A program made the position numbers and the translations under genes. The notes under the pieces are model-generated. The model did not search any database and was not told the origin of the DNA. It saw only the letters and a program-made list of their open reading frames with translations. DNA of 64,000 bases from Synergistetes bacterium HGW-Synergistetes-1 (GTDB taxonomy: Bacteria > Synergistota > Synergistia > Synergistales > Synergistaceae): positions 1 through 64,000 of the forward strand of contig PGXO01000004.1 of assembly GCA_002839185.1 (NCBI GenBank), read 5' to 3'. This document shows positions 62,697 through 64,000 of the stretch, piece by piece. How positions within the stretch are numbered: the first letter of the stretch is position 1; every line of letters starts with the position of its first letter.

Positions 62697-62978
62697 ATGT
62701 TTGAATTCCTGTCACGGTTCTTTTCAGGGGGCAAAAGCAAGGAAGTAGCAAAAGAGAGGCTGCAGCTCGTCCTTATCCATGACCGCAACGATATTGCTCC
62801 AGAGAAACTGGAAGCGTTGAAGGTGGACATGGTGAAGCTGTTAAAAAAATATCTGGATATAGACGAAAATGGAATAAATATGAATCTGGAGAGGCGAAAC
62901 CGGTCAGTTGCTTTGGTCGCAGACATACCGCTTAAGAGTTCACAAAGGCCGGTAAGAGGAAGGAAGAAGAATGGCTGA
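62697..62978 (+). CDS. minE: Cell division topological specificity factor MinE
   Basis: 93 aa. N-terminal membrane-contact segment MFEFLSRFFSGG and the MinD-contact region KERLQLVLIHDRNDIAPE are typical. The ATG at 62697 is chosen; an in-frame GTG at 62685 would place four residues before it and lies in the AGGTGG site. Basic C-terminal tail (PVRGRKKNG). Overlaps rodA by 8 bp. Presence of MinE implies an oscillating rather than DivIVA-anchored Min system. Confidence 0.94.
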   Translation: MFEFLSRFFSGGKSKEVAKERLQLVLIHDRNDIAPEKLEALKVDMVKLLKKYLDIDENGINMNLERRNRSVALVADIPLKSSQRPVRGRKKNG

Positions 62979-64000
62979 AAAGAGCGGCAGCAGCTGGAGG
63001 GAGATCAGGTCGAACATTGATCTGCTAATGCTGTTTGCCACAATAGCTTTGTTTCTTTTTGGAATAGCTGCTATTTACAGTGCGAGCCCAAATAAGGCTG
63101 TCACACTCTCCTCGTTTGCTGTTCGCCAGCTGGTGTGGGGTGGAACAAGTGCGGTCGTCTACGCGATGGTGTTAAAGATAGGGTATCAAAGGTTCCTGGA
63201 TCTTGCAGGACCGCTTTTTGCCATTATGGTTCTGGTTCTGCTTCTGCTATTGGCAGTCGGGTATACTTCAAAGGGATCCCAAAGCTGGTTCAACCTTGGT
63301 TTTTTCAGGATACAGCCCTCTGAAATGGGCAAGGTCATACTGGCACTGGCGCTGGCAAAGATCTGTTTCAAACTGCCTCCGACAGATATGAAAGGCATAG
63401 CTGCTGCTGTAGGTCTGGGAGGAGTTATGATAGTGCTGATACTTCTTCAGCCCGACCTGGGAAGCTCTCTTGTCTACTCCGTGATGCTTTTTGCAGTACT
63501 GATAGCGGCCGGAGCGCCCGTGAAATTTCTGTCGGGTATAGTGATCTCCATCCTGGCGATGCTGCCTGCCGCATGGATATTTCTCAAGCCCTATCAGAAA
63601 ATGAGGCTCATGGTATTTCTCGATCCTACAATAGACCCCCAGGGTGCGGGGTATAATGTAATACAGTCAAGGATAGCTGTCGGATCAGGAGGTCTTTTCG
63701 GAAAAGGATTTCTTCACGGCACCCAGGGCAAACTTCATTTTTTACCGGAACCGCACACGGATTTTATCTTCAGCGTATTTTCTGAAGAGTTTGGCTTTAT
63801 AGGCTGTCTGGTCGTTTTGATTCTTTTTACGATGCTGCTTTTGAGGATGCTCAACGTTGCATATTATACAAGGGACACCAGGGGAAAACTGCTTACAGCA
63901 GGAATAGTTGCGTGGATATGGTTCCAGATAACTGAAAGCATCGGAATGAGCATGGGCCTGCTGCCTGTAACCGGTCTGCCCCTGCCTCTCTTCAGTTATG
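62971..64000 (+). CDS. rodA: SEDS peptidoglycan polymerase RodA (partial, 3' end outside window)
   Basis: About 343 codons visible, starting MAEKSGSSWREIRSNIDLLM and reaching GLLPVTGLPLPLFSY at the window edge. Multi-spanning SEDS protein with GSQSWFNLGFFRIQPSEMGK, LLQPDLGSSL, and the loop QGAGYNVIQSRIAVGSGGLFGKGF characteristic of RodA/FtsW. The signature FLPEPHTDFIFSV and the mre-PBP2-min context support RodA rather than FtsW. It would polymerise glycan strands with the PBP2 encoded upstream. The start overlaps minE by 8 bp. Confidence 0.94.
   Translation, partial: MAEKSGSSWREIRSNIDLLMLFATIALFLFGIAAIYSASPNKAVTLSSFAVRQLVWGGTSAVVYAMVLKIGYQRFLDLAGPLFAIMVLVLLLLLAVGYTSKGSQSWFNLGFFRIQPSEMGKVILALALAKICFKLPPTDMKGIAAAVGLGGVMIVLILLQPDLGSSLVYSVMLFAVLIAAGAPVKFLSGIVISILAMLPAAWIFLKPYQKMRLMVFLDPTIDPQGAGYNVIQSRIAVGSGGLFGKGFLHGTQGKLHFLPEPHTDFIFSVFSEEFGFIGCLVVLILFTMLLLRMLNVAYYTRDTRGKLLTAGIVAWIWFQITESIGMSMGLLPVTGLPLPLFSY

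Overview
The window reads as a chromosomal segment of an anaerobic, amino-acid-fermenting bacterium with an outer membrane, most likely a member of the Synergistota. This is an inference. It rests on a selenoprotein glycine/betaine reductase operon and acetate kinase (Stickland-type energy metabolism), LptA/LptB and LapA-like envelope genes, a Firmicute-like set of regulators and enzymes (FapR, FabK, PyrR, Rex, TmcAL, CIRCE-controlled groESL), a potassium-type membrane pyrophosphatase, and frequent TTG start codons. No rRNA, tRNA, transposase, phage or CRISPR sequence was recognised. The region looks like core genome.

Layout. (1) 1-6032, minus strand: grdE-type proprotein, selenoprotein B (in-frame UGA), a BCCT transporter, an unrecognised 330-aa protein, thioredoxin and selenoprotein GrdA (in-frame UGA, cut by the window edge). 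Together they would reduce an amino-acid-derived substrate to acetyl phosphate. (2) 6033-6815: a 783-bp intergenic stretch. (3) 6816-12608: RNA-modification and cofactor genes (rsmA, trmB, rsmD, coaD, tmcAL), an MFS exporter and a GNAT enzyme. (4) 12690-14768: ackA, yceD, rpmF; AckA would turn the acetyl phosphate made by region 1 into ATP. (5) 14993-22536: one FapR-headed fatty-acid operon, plsX-fabH-fabK-fabD-fabG-acpP-fabF-rnc, with a promoter and a FapR-like operator in front. (6) 22880-27345: pyrimidine operon pyrR-pyrB-pyrC-pyrF-pyrE, preceded by a leader that encodes a 30-codon peptide whose stop codon lies in the loop of an intrinsic terminator. (7) 27345-33312: exported proteins, lptA, lptB, murJ, a small Cys-rich zinc ribbon and tsaD. 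(8) 33552-35693: groESL under a perfect CIRCE operator, ending in a strong terminator. (9) 35791-42143: guaA, larB, an AI-2E-type permease, a MobB-like GTPase and hppA. (10) 42171-45316: dnaG-rpoD. (11) 45463-50745: an S4-domain protein, eno, rex, yajC, secD, secF. (12) 50875-64000: lapA-like, recJ, rel, dtd, an MBL hydrolase, radC, then a rod-shape and division-site cluster mreB-mreC-mreD-mrdA-minC-minD-minE-rodA, the last cut by the window edge.

No wholly new system stands out. The points most worth following are the pyr leader peptide/attenuator, the reductase operon with its unknown 330-aa member and BCCT transporter, several perfect intercistronic hairpins lacking U-tracts, an oddly short RsmD, a TrmB with an altered motif and an extra C-terminal domain, and a few small or exported proteins of unknown function.
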